Part shown: positions 34,555 through 47,089 of the stretch, in pieces
Layout of the letters: each line of letters begins with the position of its first letter
How positions within the stretch are numbered: position 1 is the first letter of the stretch
Assembly (NCBI GenBank): GCA_030407085.1
Contig: CM059587.1
Coordinates: 98,203,001-98,267,000 of the forward strand
Reading direction: 5' to 3'
DNA from: Trichopria drosophilae
Taxonomy: Eukaryota > Arthropoda > Insecta > Hymenoptera > Diapriidae
DNA: 64,000 nucleotides
Position numbers and translations under genes: made by a program
Notes under the pieces: generated by a model
The model's input: the letters and a program-made list of their open reading frames with translations, nothing else
Told to the model about the DNA's origin: nothing
The model's database searches: none

Positions 34555-35226
34555 CAGTAGTCCTTCCCTTATTCTAATTTGTCCAGTCAGGCAAGATGGC
34601 GGACTTCATCCCTTATTCTAATTTTCCCCTCTCCCCCACTACCTAGATTTGCTGTACAGTGGCCCTCCCATTATTTTAACTTCTATTATTTTAACTTTCT
34701 TTCGTCCCTTATGTTAACTTCTTCCCCTCGTGAGTTCCCCCACCATTCGCCATTTGAAAGTGTTCAAAAAAGTGCGGACTGCTGTTTGCGCTTGTGCATA
34801 CAGGTGAAGAAAGACACCACTATATTTCCTCTCTCTGTTTTTAATCTCTCATACTGCCAGTGGTGAGGATGAGGGGAAGTGGTAAAATAAGGGAAGAAGC
34901 CGCCATCTTCCTTGACTCGAAAAGTTAAAATAAGGGGAGGGCCACTGTATGTATCACTTTTGCCCCTTTTTCTTTTGTTGCGCATGCGCCGTTATTTGTA
35001 TTTAGAAAATCCATATGTCAGTGGGGAGAACGCCTGAGGGGAAATATTAGAATAGGAGAAGAGACAAATTTAGAATACGGGAAGACATTAGAATAAGGGA
35101 AATTAGAATAAGGGAAGGACTACTGTAATAGGTGCGGTGGGGAGAACGCGTGAGGGGAAATATTAGAATAGGAGAAGAAGAAAAATTAGAATAAGGGAAG
35201 ACATTAGAATAAGGGAAGGACTACTG
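34555..35226. mobile_element. pogo/Tigger-like MITE, CAGTAGTCC family
   Basis: Left end CAGTAGTCCTTCCCTTATTC, right end GAATAAGGGAAGGACTACTG, flanked by TA at 34553-34554 and 35227-35228. The right end occurs twice (about 35107-35124 and 35207-35226), so the last 100 bp are a tandem repeat of the element tail. A second element is nested at 34657-34948. The related short copy is at 44213-44469. Confidence 0.75.
34657..34948. mobile_element. Nested pogo/Tigger-like MITE, CAGTGGCCC family
   Basis: Tips CAGTGGCCCTCCCATTATTT and AAATAAGGGGAGGGCCACTG-type inverted repeat, flanked by TA at 34655-34656 and 34949-34950. 292 bp, no coding capacity. It lies within the element at 34555-35226, so it inserted later. 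Confidence 0.8.
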
Positions 35227-35409
35227 TACTACTATTTTATGTGACTGCATTTTGGTAACCCCAAAAAGACGTTACTCCACCGCGTACTGTAGTTTCGTAA
35301 TAATACATATGTAGGTATTATAACCGTAAAAGACGATGCTAGCACCAGACAATCATAGTGATTATTCCCTGTTATTCAATGTTACACATGTGCACCGTAT
35401 AATTCTATG

Positions 35410-36000
35410 AAAACTGCTCTTAATGTAACCATTACGTAAATATTACATAACTGTTACTTTCCTTGTTTGTAGGGTTTTGATTTGTTTCCTTGGCATTTTC
35501 TAGGATACCGACTAAAGTAATTAAAATTGCCTTACAGAGCCCGAATTTTGAAAAATGGCATGAGACATTTTTTATTTACGGTTTTTATTGAATATTCCTA
35601 CCTTATCGGTCAATTAGAACCCCCTTAATAAATTTTGTTGAGGGGCCCTAAAGTTTTCAGTCGATAAAACAGTTTTTTGAGTGTGCTAACGTCCGCTCGG
35701 TTGATAACGACAATTCATAACCTAAAATATTTAAGGGGGTTCTAAAGTGGTCCGCCGTTAAGGTAGAAAAATTCACTAAAAAACGTAAATAAAAGATAAC
35801 TGAATAACATTTTTTAAATTCGGGCTTTGTAAGGACAATTCTAAGCACTATAAACAATTTCCTAGAAAATGCCAAAGATATAATTCAGAACTGACCGAGA
35901 ATTTTCAGAAATATGGGGCCCTAAATTGTCAATCAACGAAGCAGTTTTTTTAGTCTGCTCGGTTGATAATAACAATTCATAACCTAAAATATTTTAGTTA
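35410..36000. repeat. GGGGCCCTAAA foldback family, further copies
   Basis: An inverted arm at 35480-35635 leads into a forward copy at 35642, with a partial one at 35917. The GTAACAGTTATGTAAT word is present in complement at 35440-35460. This continues the cluster interrupted by the MITEs. Confidence 0.7.
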
Positions 36001-38197
36001 AACAGACGATTTCCAAATATTTTAGGGTACTTTTACGTCTTTTTTCATTTTTTGTTCAATGTACTTCAAAATTCAACAAAACCGGTTCGGAATGGGATGA
36101 GACCTAACCTAAAATTGTAATTACACGCATGTGCTGATTCGAATTTTTATTAGTACGAATTCTCGCCCAATTTTCGATTGATCCAGAGTCGATTTTCATA
36201 CAATTTGACGTATATTACTAAAAAAAGGCACAAAAGGACCCAACCATTGATTTGGACTTGAAAATTTAATTAGTTTTTGTGCAATTCTTATATTGTAGGT
36301 TAGGAATAGACGTTAGCAATCAAGCAACTTTAACAGACCCTTAGGAGGGTTCTGAAGAGGTTCACCGATAAGGTAGGAAGTTTAACTAAAAAACTGTGCA
36401 TGCATTTCAGGAAAATTATGAAGAAAACGTATGTTCCTGTGGGGAGCATATAATATAACGAAGTAACTGGTGAAAATGTTAACAAAAATAATAACAATAG
36501 CAGCGATGATGACGACAATGACGATGAGGATTATACTCGTATTAAATTTGCTGAACGTCTTTTTACTAATAATAGTCATGCTCAAAAAACGTCTATTCCA
36601 AAACTACAAAAAAATGCATACAAACTGAACAGAAACTACATAAACAGTATCCAGATAATTTTTAAGTTATCGTAAAAAAAAGCATCTACATTATAATACT
36701 TAGAAACTAGACAAAAGAGTATTTAGGTAGTTAAATATTCTTAGTACTTTTTTGCAGAAATTGAGTAGAAACTATCCGTAGTTAATAAAAAAAACATACC
36801 CTTAAGAGGGGGTTATAAAGAGGTCTACCGATAAAGTAGGAAGTTTCACTAAAAAACGTAAATTAAAGATGACTGAATCAATTTTTCAAAATTCGGGGTC
36901 TGTAAAGGTAATTCCATTAACTATAGATGGCTTCATAAAAAATACTAAAGAAATTAATTGAGAACTAACCGAGAATTTTGGGAAATAAGTAAAAATCACT
37001 TATTTTCAAAACCAAAATCTAAGAAATCCGATATCTTTTATTATAGGATCACCCTATACACTAACAGAAAAAAAGCTAAAACCATTTTTGCTTATGGATG
37101 TAGAGCTTAAAACGTAAAAGAGCGATTAAAATTCGAAATCCAAAATTAAAAATGATTTTTTTTTGTATATACCTTTGTTTCATCATTATGAATATTTGTG
37201 TATAATTTCGTAACTGTGTTATTTTTTTTATGCTTTGTAAACGTTAAAAGTTTAAAAATCCGATATTTTTTCAGTTTATGGCTTATGTATCGAAAACGGC
37301 GAGAGAAACACTAAAAATGTACTAAACCTTTTTTGTAGAGCACAAAATTTCCTTCAAAAAAATCTAGGATAGTCCTTATCTAAAGTTAATATTTAAAATA
37401 CGAATAACGCTGGAAGTTCATCTTATAAAGTATTCTCTAACCTAAATGAGATATGCTAACTTTCAACGTTGATCGTGGTTTAACTATTGACTTTAGACTA
37501 GGGCTCTTACTGACTATTTGATTGGAAATTTTATGTTCTACAAAAAAGGTTCAGTATATTTTTGGCGTATTTCGCACCGTTGTCAATATGGAAGCCATAA
37601 ACTAAAAAAAAATTTTTTTTTACTTTTATCGACGTTTGTAAGATATAAAAATAATCACACAGTTATGAAATTATACAAAAATATTCTTAATGTTATAACA
37701 AAAGTATATATGCAAACAAAACATTTTTCATTTTACGATTTTAAATTTTAATCGCCTTTTCAGTGTTTAAGCGCTATTACTCTATTTTATTTTCTTTCGA
37801 TATATTGTAGTAACGAAAATTATGCGCATTAATTTTATTGCGTCCGCATATGCAGATTACATAGTGTTACGATACTGCACTCACACATTTATATTTCGTA
37901 CACTCAATGTATCTTACAGTTATCGCTATATTCGCTATAAGCATACGGTTATCGAATTGCCAGGAATGATAATTTACTGCCGACTGAATGTCAAAAAATT
38001 TTATGATTATTTTAGAATGTAATATTCTATTTATTTTTATCAAAAAGATAGCATATTGAACGAAATACCTGTTTTACACTTCTATTGTAGAATTAAAAAT
38101 TTTTAAATTTAACATATTTCACTTCCAAATGTTGTATTTTGTTTTAAATATAAAAAGATGAAAAAATGTTAACAACATTCACAAATTTAACATTTAA
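36001..38197. other. Decayed repeat sequence
   Basis: Weak copies of the GGTAGGAA...ACTAAAAAAC block occur near 36350 and 36800. The rest is AT-rich without recognised genes. It includes the acidic coding-like fragment at 36400-36610. Confidence 0.45.
36400..36660 (+). pseudogene. Acidic coding-like fragment, copy 1
   Basis: One frame reads NEVTGENVNKNNNNSSDDDD, then NDDEDYTRIKFAERL and SHAQKTSIPKLQ. A second copy at 39291-39510 preserves this frame with several substitutions and has its own stop. Conserved frame plus acidic content suggests a fragment of a once-coding sequence, perhaps from a transposon. I do not recognise the family. The shared block begins right after a CATTTCAG that could be an acceptor. 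Confidence 0.3.
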
Positions 38198-38540
38198 GGG
38201 GGTTCTAAAATGGTTTGCCAGTCAGCTGGGAAATTTCACAACAAAACAGAAATTAAAGATGGCTAAATAAAATTGGTAAAATTCAGGTTCTGTAAGGGCA
38301 ATTCTAAGTATGATAACAGTTTCCTAGAAAATACCAAAGATATTAATTGATTTTTATTTATTTCCGAAAAATCTCGGTCAGTTCTCAATTAATTTCTTTG
38401 GTATTTTCTTGAGTACCATATATAGTAATTAAAATTGCCCTTACAGAGCCCAAATTTTGAAAAATCGATTCAATCATTTTTTATTTACGGTTTTTAGTGA
38501 AAATCCCTACCTTATAGGTTGAACACTTCAGAGCCCTTTT
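38198..38540. mobile_element. Single foldback MITE of the 32-36 kb family
   Basis: The forward arm from AAGGGGGTTCTAAAATGG meets a palindromic centre (TTTCCGAAAAATCTCGGTCAG) and an inverted arm ending near AGAGCCCTTTTAA. TTAA-like bases are at both tips. This is the clearest single full-length example of the family. Confidence 0.55.
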
Positions 38541-39290
38541 AAAAGGCCGATAAGGCAGAACATTTCACTAAAAAATCGTAAATAAAAAATTACTGAATGA
38601 AATCTGAAAATTCTTGGTCAGTTCTCACTTAATGTCTTTGGTATTTTATTTTTGCAGTAATTAGAATTACCTTTACTTTTATTTACGTTTTTAGTGAAAA
38701 TTGCTAATGATCTAACATTCCAGTAAACGAAAAAATATTGAAAAGTATTAAAAAGGGATCAATTGGGATTAAAATGAGATTACTTTTAATTTATTTTGTT
38801 CAAAAAAGGGATTAGAGTAGTTTTGAATTCTAGTAAATTCCAAAGTAGGTATATAAATTGAAATTATTGAGCCCTGTGAATCCTCCTCGAATAATGGTTG
38901 TTAAAATCAATCAGTCACATGTGCCGGTTCGAACTGCGGTTTTGGCGGGAGTGCAGTTCAGTTGAAGTAACCTTAGTATTAAGTAGTTACACCTGGTGAG
39001 CGTCGTCAAAACTACTTAAACGCCGGGCCGCGCTGACTTAACAAGTCCAAAGCTATCGCAGCCTGACAGTTAAGGGCGGATACGGCCTAAAATGTTTTCT
39101 TGTGTATGTTGTTTATGTTTGAGGGTTGTTATTCTTTTCAGTTCCCGCGGTTCTTGGAAAAATTGTACCTTGCTATTAAATTAGAAAGCAATAATCAATA
39201 GGTAGCGAATGGTGTGGATGGCCCGTCTGCATTGCGTAAGTTTGGTATGTAAAAAGTTCACTCTTTCCTGTCCGTTTATAATTATAATAT
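38541..39290. other. Mixed repeat remnants and a GC-richer patch
   Basis: A partial arm of the foldback family is at 38545-38700. A lone CCAGTAAACGAAAA end of the CCCAGCAAACG family starts near 38722. Bases 38925-39085 are clearly richer in GC than the surroundings, without an ORF or RNA gene that I can defend. Confidence 0.4.
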
Positions 39291-39510
39291 GCATTTCAGG
39301 AAAATTATGAAGAAAATGAATGGTCCTGTGCAGAGCATATAATATAACGAAGTAACTGGTGAAAATGTTAATGAAAATAATAACGATAGCAGCGATGATG
39401 ACGATAATGATGATGAGGATTATACTCGTATTAAATCTGCTGAACATCTTTCTCCTAATATTAGTCATGCTCAAAAAACGCCTATTCCAAAACTACAAAA
39501 CATGCCTAAA
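39291..39510 (+). pseudogene. Acidic coding-like fragment, copy 2
   Basis: Paralog of 36400-36660: the frame reads NEVTGENVNENNNDSSDDDD, then NDDEDYTRIKSAEHL and ends at TGA after PKLQNMPKN. Most differences from copy 1 keep the frame. Confidence 0.3.
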
Positions 39511-40829
39511 AACTGAACTATTCAATAAAAACACTACGTTATTATAAAAATATTAAACACTTTTAAACAAAATATAAAATTTCTCACCTGACGTATTTTT
39601 ACCAAAGATATACTAATTAAATTTACAATTTTATTAGTATTTTACATCTACAATGAACAATGTAATGTGAACAATTAAAACGTCTGCCAGTCTGCGAATT
39701 TTAATAGCACATAAACGGCGTATAAAACACAATTTTTCAACATCAAATTAAAGCAAACAAAAATAAAAATTGATGGCGGAGGTGTAATTTTTTATAAAAT
39801 TTTGGTCGTGATATTTTCGTGTTAAATGTGCAATAACTTGTGCGCCATATTTAATTATTTTCATTGCAGATTTCAATAGCCTAACAATGTTGATAAATTA
39901 CGTGAAGTGCACAAATGTGCTTCAATAAATGAGGACAGGGTTCTGTGTTTTGGTCGTGACATTTTAAAAATAAATAAACAATTGTCATTGAATACGGTGA
40001 TATAACTCTAGTAGTTTTTAAAGCACTACATTCATTTTTCTGAGGCCTTACTGATATTTATATCTATTGAAAAATCTTCAGAAATTTGCTGGAATTAGAT
40101 GTATGCATTTTGTTAAAGTTTGAAACGGCCTCGACATTGAAAACGTAAAAATTGAGAGTTTTGGATGATTGTACGACTGATTAGAAGGAATTTTAGTTAT
40201 TTACAGTTTTCTGGACTAAAAAACATTTTTATTGATTTACTTTCACTGCGCTGATCTCACAATAATTACAGGAAGCACTAACTTCGTAATACACGCAGAA
40301 AATAATAAAATCGGAGGTTCAAGAACAAAAAATTACTTTTTATACTTTACTTATTGGCTCGGCATCTTGTGGCTAACTTCCGATATAATAGGAAGAAGAT
40401 CTATATATAAATTTATTTTGTATTAAATAATAAACACCAGGAATAAGATACTTCCGCTGGAAACGCTCATACATCAAAGCTATATACTTCATCTATACCT
40501 TGCATAAAAAATAATCGAAACGTTTCTTCCCGGTGCTGAATTCAATTGAATTTTTTGTTGGCAACAAATTTTTATTTGATAAAAATGAATTAATATACAA
40601 ATTTTGCACTTTGGGTGACATTTTTGAATCGCAATTTTTAAATTGTGTAAAATTGTAGGTACCATTTTGAAGCTGAAACATTATGAACGCGATAGACTAA
40701 CTATTAACAATATTTACGAGCTAAATGTTTTGTAATAAATAGTTTTTACTAAAATTACATTAGATTCATGAACAGAATCTATGTACCGGAGTAAAATTAA
40801 AATTATTCATGAAAATTAAAAATTTCAAA
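39511..40829. other. AT-rich sequence, nothing recognised
   Basis: No supported ORF, terminal repeats or RNA genes were seen in this stretch. Confidence 0.5.
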
Positions 40830-40833
40830 TTAA

Positions 40834-42034
40834 CCCATTAACGCTTGAAATGGCATTTTTTATACTTCATTATCAATCAAGTATTTCATATCAAAATCGA
40901 CGTTGAAAACAATTGAAAGGTTCATATCCTATTGTTTTCGAGGTGGCTCTTCAAGATTTCGAGGTCGAAATTGAGTTTCAGCCATCAGGAATTCCAATAT
41001 GGCGCCGAACTTTTAAAAAAATTACAAAAAATTGGGAATTATTTATTCCTATCAATTTTTTTCGAGCTATTAGAATATTGGGATTCTATTGAAACTCTGA
41101 ACAAAGGTGAACAAAATACTTCAATTTTAAGGAAAAATTTTACTTTTATACCCCACATCATTGTAACGACCTCAAAATGGCGTCAACAATGAAAATTTCT
41201 TTGAAAAATTTCTGAACGTTCTAACTCAAAAACTACATGCTGTTATAAAAAAATGCTAGGAATGAAAAGTTCTCAGAATTAATCGAGAAATATAGTGGAA
41301 TTTTTTCAGATTTTTGTGATGACATTTTGAGAAATTTTTTTTCAACATTTTTTTCAAAATCATAATTTATTTATGAAAAATTCTGAAAAAAAGTTGGTGA
41401 AATATTTTTGGGGGGGAAAAAATTCTAAACTATAATATTTCAAGTTCATTTCCTCGAAAACTACCAACTTTTCGAAAAAATTGCAAAGAATAAATAACTC
41501 TCAGAATTCATCAGAGAATACACTAAATTTTTTTCAGAATTCTTTGTAAATAAATTACAATTTTGAAAAAAATGTTGAAAGCAAATGTCTCAAAATGTCA
41601 TAAAAAAATTTTGAAAAAATTTCACTATATCGCTTGATGAATTTTAAGAACTTTTCATTTTGGGCATTTTTTTTTTTAAGTTCGTAGTTTTTGAGATTGT
41701 TAGAATGATGTAGGGTATAAAAGTAAAATTTTTCCTTAAAATTTAAGTATTTTGTTCACCTTTGTTCAGAGTTTCAATAGAATCCCAATAATCTAATAGC
41801 TCGAAAAAAATTGATAGGAATAAATAATTCCCAATTTTTTGGAATTTTTTTTTTCATATACGGCGCCATATTGGAATTTCTGATAGCTGAAACTCAATTT
41901 TGACCTCGGAATCTTGAAGAGCGACCTCGAAAACAGTAGGATACGCACCTCTCAATTGTTTTCAACTTTGATTTTGATACGAAATACTTGATTGACAATG
42001 AAGTATAAAAAATGCCATTTCAGGCGTTAATGGG
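40834..42034. mobile_element. TTAA-flanked non-autonomous element, 1.2 kb
   Basis: Ends CCCATTAACGCTTGAAATGG and CCATTTCAGGCGTTAATGGG, flanked by TTAA at 40830-40833 and 42035-42038. The two halves are long inverted repeats of each other (about 500 bp per arm, with an ATTGGGAATTATTTATTCC word in each). No transposase. Related partial copies at 8371-9461 and 25862-26030. Confidence 0.8.
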
Positions 42035-42038
42035 TTAA

Positions 42039-43439
42039 TATGTAACGTCCTAACTATTACTAAATAGTTAGGAACACGTAAATTATGAAAAGATATTAAA
42101 ATTAAAAACAATATAATGTAAAACTTATTAATTTGTACGTATATATATTACACAAAATATAATGAATGTCTTTTTTATACTACAGTGCACCCCTCCCCAT
42201 ACTTATTATTGGCCTCGCGACTAGTGGCGCCTTCTCGCTAGTATCAGGTTTGCCCTCCGAATAGTGGCATTTCCCCTTTCGCGACTACTTCCACCACCTT
42301 CCCATGTTGTGATGTACCTCGAAAAATGTAACCCAACGAATCGGCCCTACCAATTTTCACCATATGGCTTGAATCAGGGTTTAAGTGGGGGAACCTTTCT
42401 TCTCAATCTCCCCTTTTTGACTACCAGTGGAAAATAGAAGTTCACTATGTTACTAGTGAGAGGTACAACTATATAAGGATTTTTTCGTAATGAACTGCAG
42501 CTAGCTCTGAAACAATAAATTATCTATTTCGGTGATAATTTTTCAGATAAATGTAAACTTTGAGGTTAAAATCATGAATTAAGATACCTTATAGTACATT
42601 ACTAATCGCAATTTATTTAGTTTTTTCCAAAAATATTGAGGTTTAAATATTGAATTCAATTGATTTAAGTTTTCTATACATTTTATAGATTGTCGGGAAT
42701 CTGTTGCAAATAGTACAGCGGGGTGAATTAATAAGACACCTGGTACGTTGTCGTGGTCAGTTACCCTATCTGCATTATTCTCTTTTCACTCGAATCACCT
42801 ACAACTGCGCTGTACATAAGTTAGATTCAGCGACAGATACTAAATGGGGACTTACATACATTTGCAATATTAACTATCGGTTACCTTTTCTCTCTGTTTT
42901 CACTTAAAGCTGTATGTAGATTTAAACGATGACGGCAGAGAACTGGAATAAAATATTTGCCGTTGGATGTACGTAGCTACTTCACAACAATCTTTATTCC
43001 CGTGTAGAAAACTTGCAATACATTTAAATTTATTTTTGAACATCAAGTTATTAAAGTTTTCAATGCTTTATAAGTATCCCAATTAATTTGTTTAAATTAT
43101 GAGTTAATAAATATTATTATATATCATTATTTCGACCGCAGTAATAAATCAAAGTAATCATTTCTTAGTCATGGCGGTGATTTCAATTATATAATTTTAG
43201 GAAAACAAAAAAAAATTAATAATATATTTTTAATTGTAAAACTTAGGAAATAAAACTAGTTTTCTTAATGCGTCTGGTGCTTCATGCTGTAAAGTATTGG
43301 GCCCTTAAAACGTGGCCAGAAATTGAAAACAAAAATACATCACTTTTCTCATTTTCTTAGAATTAATGTTTTAAATGAATTGAAATTTTTGCTAAATATT
43401 TCTGCAACCGACAATTGTTCCAGAAATACCCAGTTTGGT
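42039..43439. other. Intergenic, partly GC-richer
   Basis: Bases 42180-42430 are richer in GC than the flanks (several CTAGTGGC and CCC words). No start, splice signals or family could be recognised. The rest is AT-rich. Confidence 0.4.
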
Positions 43440-43800
43440 ACGAAAATAGTACATTACGATACAAGTGCGAGAAGTGAGTAATTCGTGCACTAGTGACACA
43501 CAAAATGACATTTTGAGACCTAGGTACGAAATAGTAAATTGTGCAACTAGGGAGCAAAATAGATGTTTTCCTACGAGTGCTACTTTGATCCGAGCACGGC
43601 ATTTCGCACGAGTCTTCAAATATCTATTCCCCCTTGCTGCTTATGCTTTTTTTTAATACTAGAACGTGCTATTTTGCTCCCGCGATATAGGGAGGAAATA
43701 GTATATTTCTCGCTCAGAATGCGAGAAACTCATTCTGCTCCCTAGGGAGAGAATATCATATTTTGCACACAGAGTGTGAGAAAATACTATTGTATTATAT
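43440..43800. repeat. Degenerate palindromic motif cluster
   Basis: Words such as CTAGGGAGCAAAAT, GCTCCC, GCGAGAA and TGCGAGAAACTC recur in both orientations at irregular spacing (for example 43550, 43675, 43690, 43735, 43745). Open frames here are short and overlap on both strands. Function unknown. Confidence 0.4.
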
Positions 43801-44212
43801 TTTTTCTTTTCATAATTTGAATATTTAGGACTATTGCACAATTTCTAATTTAATTTCAACATTCATTAATAAATAACATTTTAGCCCGGGGTATAAAAAT
43901 GTATGCATTACTTTTATGAATTTGCATTTTTTACGTGGATTATAATGATAGGTAGACGATTTCTTTTCAAATTGTTATTCAAATGCATTCAGAAATGATG
44001 TATTGTTGGTTCGACATTTTTTTTTTATTAATTTAAACTGAAATCAAAATTATTTTATTACCACACGAACTGAAATGAATTTATTTTTAGTATTTTGAGA
44101 TGCATTCAATTGTAGATTTTATTCAAATATGTATTCAATTATATTTATTATTTTCTAACTCATAGGCGTTAATCGTTAATGGATTTATCTTTATTAAAGT
44201 GGTTATAAAGTA

Positions 44213-44469
44213 CAGTACTCTTTCCCTTATTTTAATGTCTTTCCTTATTCTAATTTTTTCTCTTCTCCTATTCTAATATTTCCCTCGCGTGTTCTCCCTA
44301 CTGACGTGTGGATTTTCTAAATACAAATAACGGCGAATGCGCAACAAAAGAAAAAGATACAAAAGTGAGACTACAAATCCAAGTAGTGGGGAGAGGGGAA
44401 AATTAGAATAAGGGAAGAAGGCCGCCATCTTACCTGACTGGACAAATTAGAATAAGGGAAGGACTACTG
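44213..44469. mobile_element. pogo/Tigger-like MITE, 257 bp
   Basis: Tips CAGTACTCTTTCCCTTATT and AATAAGGGAAGGACTACTG, flanked by TA at 44211-44212 and 44470-44471. Internally similar to the outer parts of 34555-35226 (GTTCTCCC, GCGCAACAAAAGAAAAAG). Confidence 0.8.
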
Positions 44470-44471
44470 TA

Positions 44472-45460
44472 GTTCGCTGATAAGGTAGGAATTTACGCTG
44501 AAAATCGAAAATTAAGCCACGAAAAATTTGTTAGAATATTATTATATCTCTATTTGTTTTAAATTATGTTTACATTTTTATTATACCTATATGATTATAT
44601 GTAATTGCATTGAACTACATTTACATCATTTAACACGCTCGCAGACAAATAAGAAAAGCACCGGCACTGGGGATACATGCTGGAACTGCATAATTTTACC
44701 ATCGTAAAAATATTACGTATAAATAGGAGGTAGATGATAAATATCCGCAAAATGCCTGTGATTAAGCAATTTTTATCATCCTAATAATTTGAATATTAAA
44801 CAATTTGTCGGATATTAATATAAAAACATTTGATAGATACGTGTGGGTAAAAACGCAAAATAGAATCCAATGATCTGGCACCCAACCTCTCCAATTTCTA
44901 CAATATTTTAAGGTTTTAGTACTGGATAACTAGTGATTTTACCTTTAATTACAGCCCTTTAACTCTACACTTTTTTGAGATATACCTCATTTTATTATTT
45001 CGCAAAAAAATTAAAATACGCTCCTAATAAATTGAAAAATACTAAAAAATAAGGTTTGAACATTTATACCTGTTGAAGACACAATTTTGTTATTTAAATA
45101 TGACAAAAACCCTGTTTTCCAAACGATTTCGTGATTTTTTTATACTTCAATTATCTAGTATTTTGCCTGCATGAAATGCCCCCTCCATGAACATCACCAT
45201 CAAATATTAAAATTAAGGAGGCGGAAAATTTTGTTTAAAAATCAATAGATCAATTTTCGTCAAAGCTAAAGGTTAGAGCTAAAGACTAGAGATTTGGAAA
45301 ACATCTGCTTCACTTTCTACACTTGACCAAGTACAGCAAAAAACAGAGTTTTTTGAGTTTTTGAAACCGTTTTTATCAAAATTTCGACGTCATGGACAAT
45401 TTTTGATGCCAGATGATAAAAAATCTATAAAAGGGGACTAGTTCGGTGCTTGAAGCACAA
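44472..45460. other. Intergenic, nothing recognised
   Basis: AT-rich. No supported coding region or repeat boundary was seen. Confidence 0.5.
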
Positions 45461-47089
45461 CCCAGCAAACGAAAAGTCATTGAAGATCCATTGAAATTCA
45501 TTCCCTGTATCACTTCTGAAATCGGTTTCTTATCTTCTGCAATGAATTTCAATAAGAAAATGTGTTTGAATGATTTTGAATGGTTCACTGATTTTAAATA
45601 GCTTATCAAATGTTGTTCGATTTAATGATTTTGAATGGGAAAATAGTGCAATAAAGAAATGATTTCGTTGAATGAATTTCAATTGAAAAGTGTGAATAGA
45701 ACAATTGCAAGTTGAATGAATTTCAATAGAAAAATAGTTATATTTGCCTCGAAAGAATTTGAATGGTTAGATTACAGTACTACAAATTTAATGATTTTAA
45801 ATCGAAAAAAAATTAGATGAAAATGTAACTGATATCAATGATATCGAATCGGTTATTACTAATAGTTGAGAGGTAAATGATTTTGAATGGAAATAAAATA
45901 TTTAAATGAAACAATCTTTCAAAAAATACAAAAAAATTGGTTGTTTAGTCATTTTTGAGGAGGAATTCAAAGATAATATAATAAAAATTATAAACAAAAT
46001 TTTTACCAAAAAAAGTTTTTTCCTCGAAAAGAAATTGGATTTTTTAAAATTATTTCGGAAATACGTTTTTCTGTTCACCAAACTTTTTTTTGAATGTTAA
46101 AATTAATTTAGCGAATTTTAATGGGTCAAAGAAATTCTTTCTTAAGTAACTTTTGATGCGGAAGTCAGTGGTGTTAGAATAAAAAATGTAAACAAATTTT
46201 GTTATTTTATATTTAATATCTTTAAATCCATCCGTAATTTAAAAAAAATGTGTTTTTATGTTCACCCAATTTTTAACAATTTTTAAATCAGTTTAGAAGA
46301 AAGTGATAATGAGGTTCTTATATGATCAGCCAATTAGGTAGTAATCTACGGTTAAAAATTGAAATTAAAAATTGCTGAACTGAATTTTCAAAACTTAAAT
46401 TACGTAAAGGCAATTCCAACAATTTTGTATGATATCTTTAAAAAAAATTTGTCGAGAATTGACCGAGAATTTTCTCCAATATCGAAAAATCATGACTTGC
46501 AGAAAATTCTCGGCCAATTTTCATTAATTGTTTTTGATTCTTTTCAGAAGATAGTAAACAATGGTTAGAATCGCCTTTATGAAGCCTGAATTAGAACTTT
46601 CTAATTTACATTTTTGTTAGTTTAAATTACTACTTAAAAGTACCCCTTTAAGGTAGTCTAATCTACTCTAAAAGATTTGAATTATTAAACATAAATTATT
46701 CCAACTTTTTCAGATATTCTGCCAGAATCACACCTTGAAAAACAACAAGAGACTAGAAACTTACTACAATTTAAGTATAAGCGATATTTCCTTTCTATGT
46801 GACAAGATGAACTATAATATAATAATAAATAATTAAGAAAATTAATATATAAAATGTACAACCTTTTATTAATATAAAATTCTTAAAAAATGCGAAAGTC
46901 ATTGCAATTTAATGAATTTCAATAATATAATAAGCACGTACTGAAATCGATGATTTTAAAACAATAGAAAATCATTGGTTACAGCTCTGTTGAATAGATT
47001 TCTATTGATATTTAGTGATTAAGATAAACAATTCAAATCCATTCATTCAAAATCACTCAATGAATTTCAATGAATTATCGTTTGCTGGG
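45461..47089. mobile_element. TIR element of the CCCAGCAAACG family, 1.63 kb
   Basis: Left tip CCCAGCAAACGAAAAGTCAT, right tip AATTATCGTTTGCTGGG. Inside both ends are many short copies of AATGATTTTGAATGG and TGAATTTCAATGA at irregular spacing (45475-45900 and 46895-47070). The centre holds diverged pieces of other repeats. No transposase frame and no clear target-site duplication. Confidence 0.6.

Noticed and set aside
36330..36585. Minus-strand hydrophobic frame resembling membrane segments
   Set aside because: It is the complement of the acidic Asp/Asn codon run on the plus strand (GAT/AAT read as ATC/ATT).
38935..38950. B-box-like GGTTCGAACTG in a GC-richer patch
   Set aside because: No A-box, no tRNA fold, and the B-box is imperfect.
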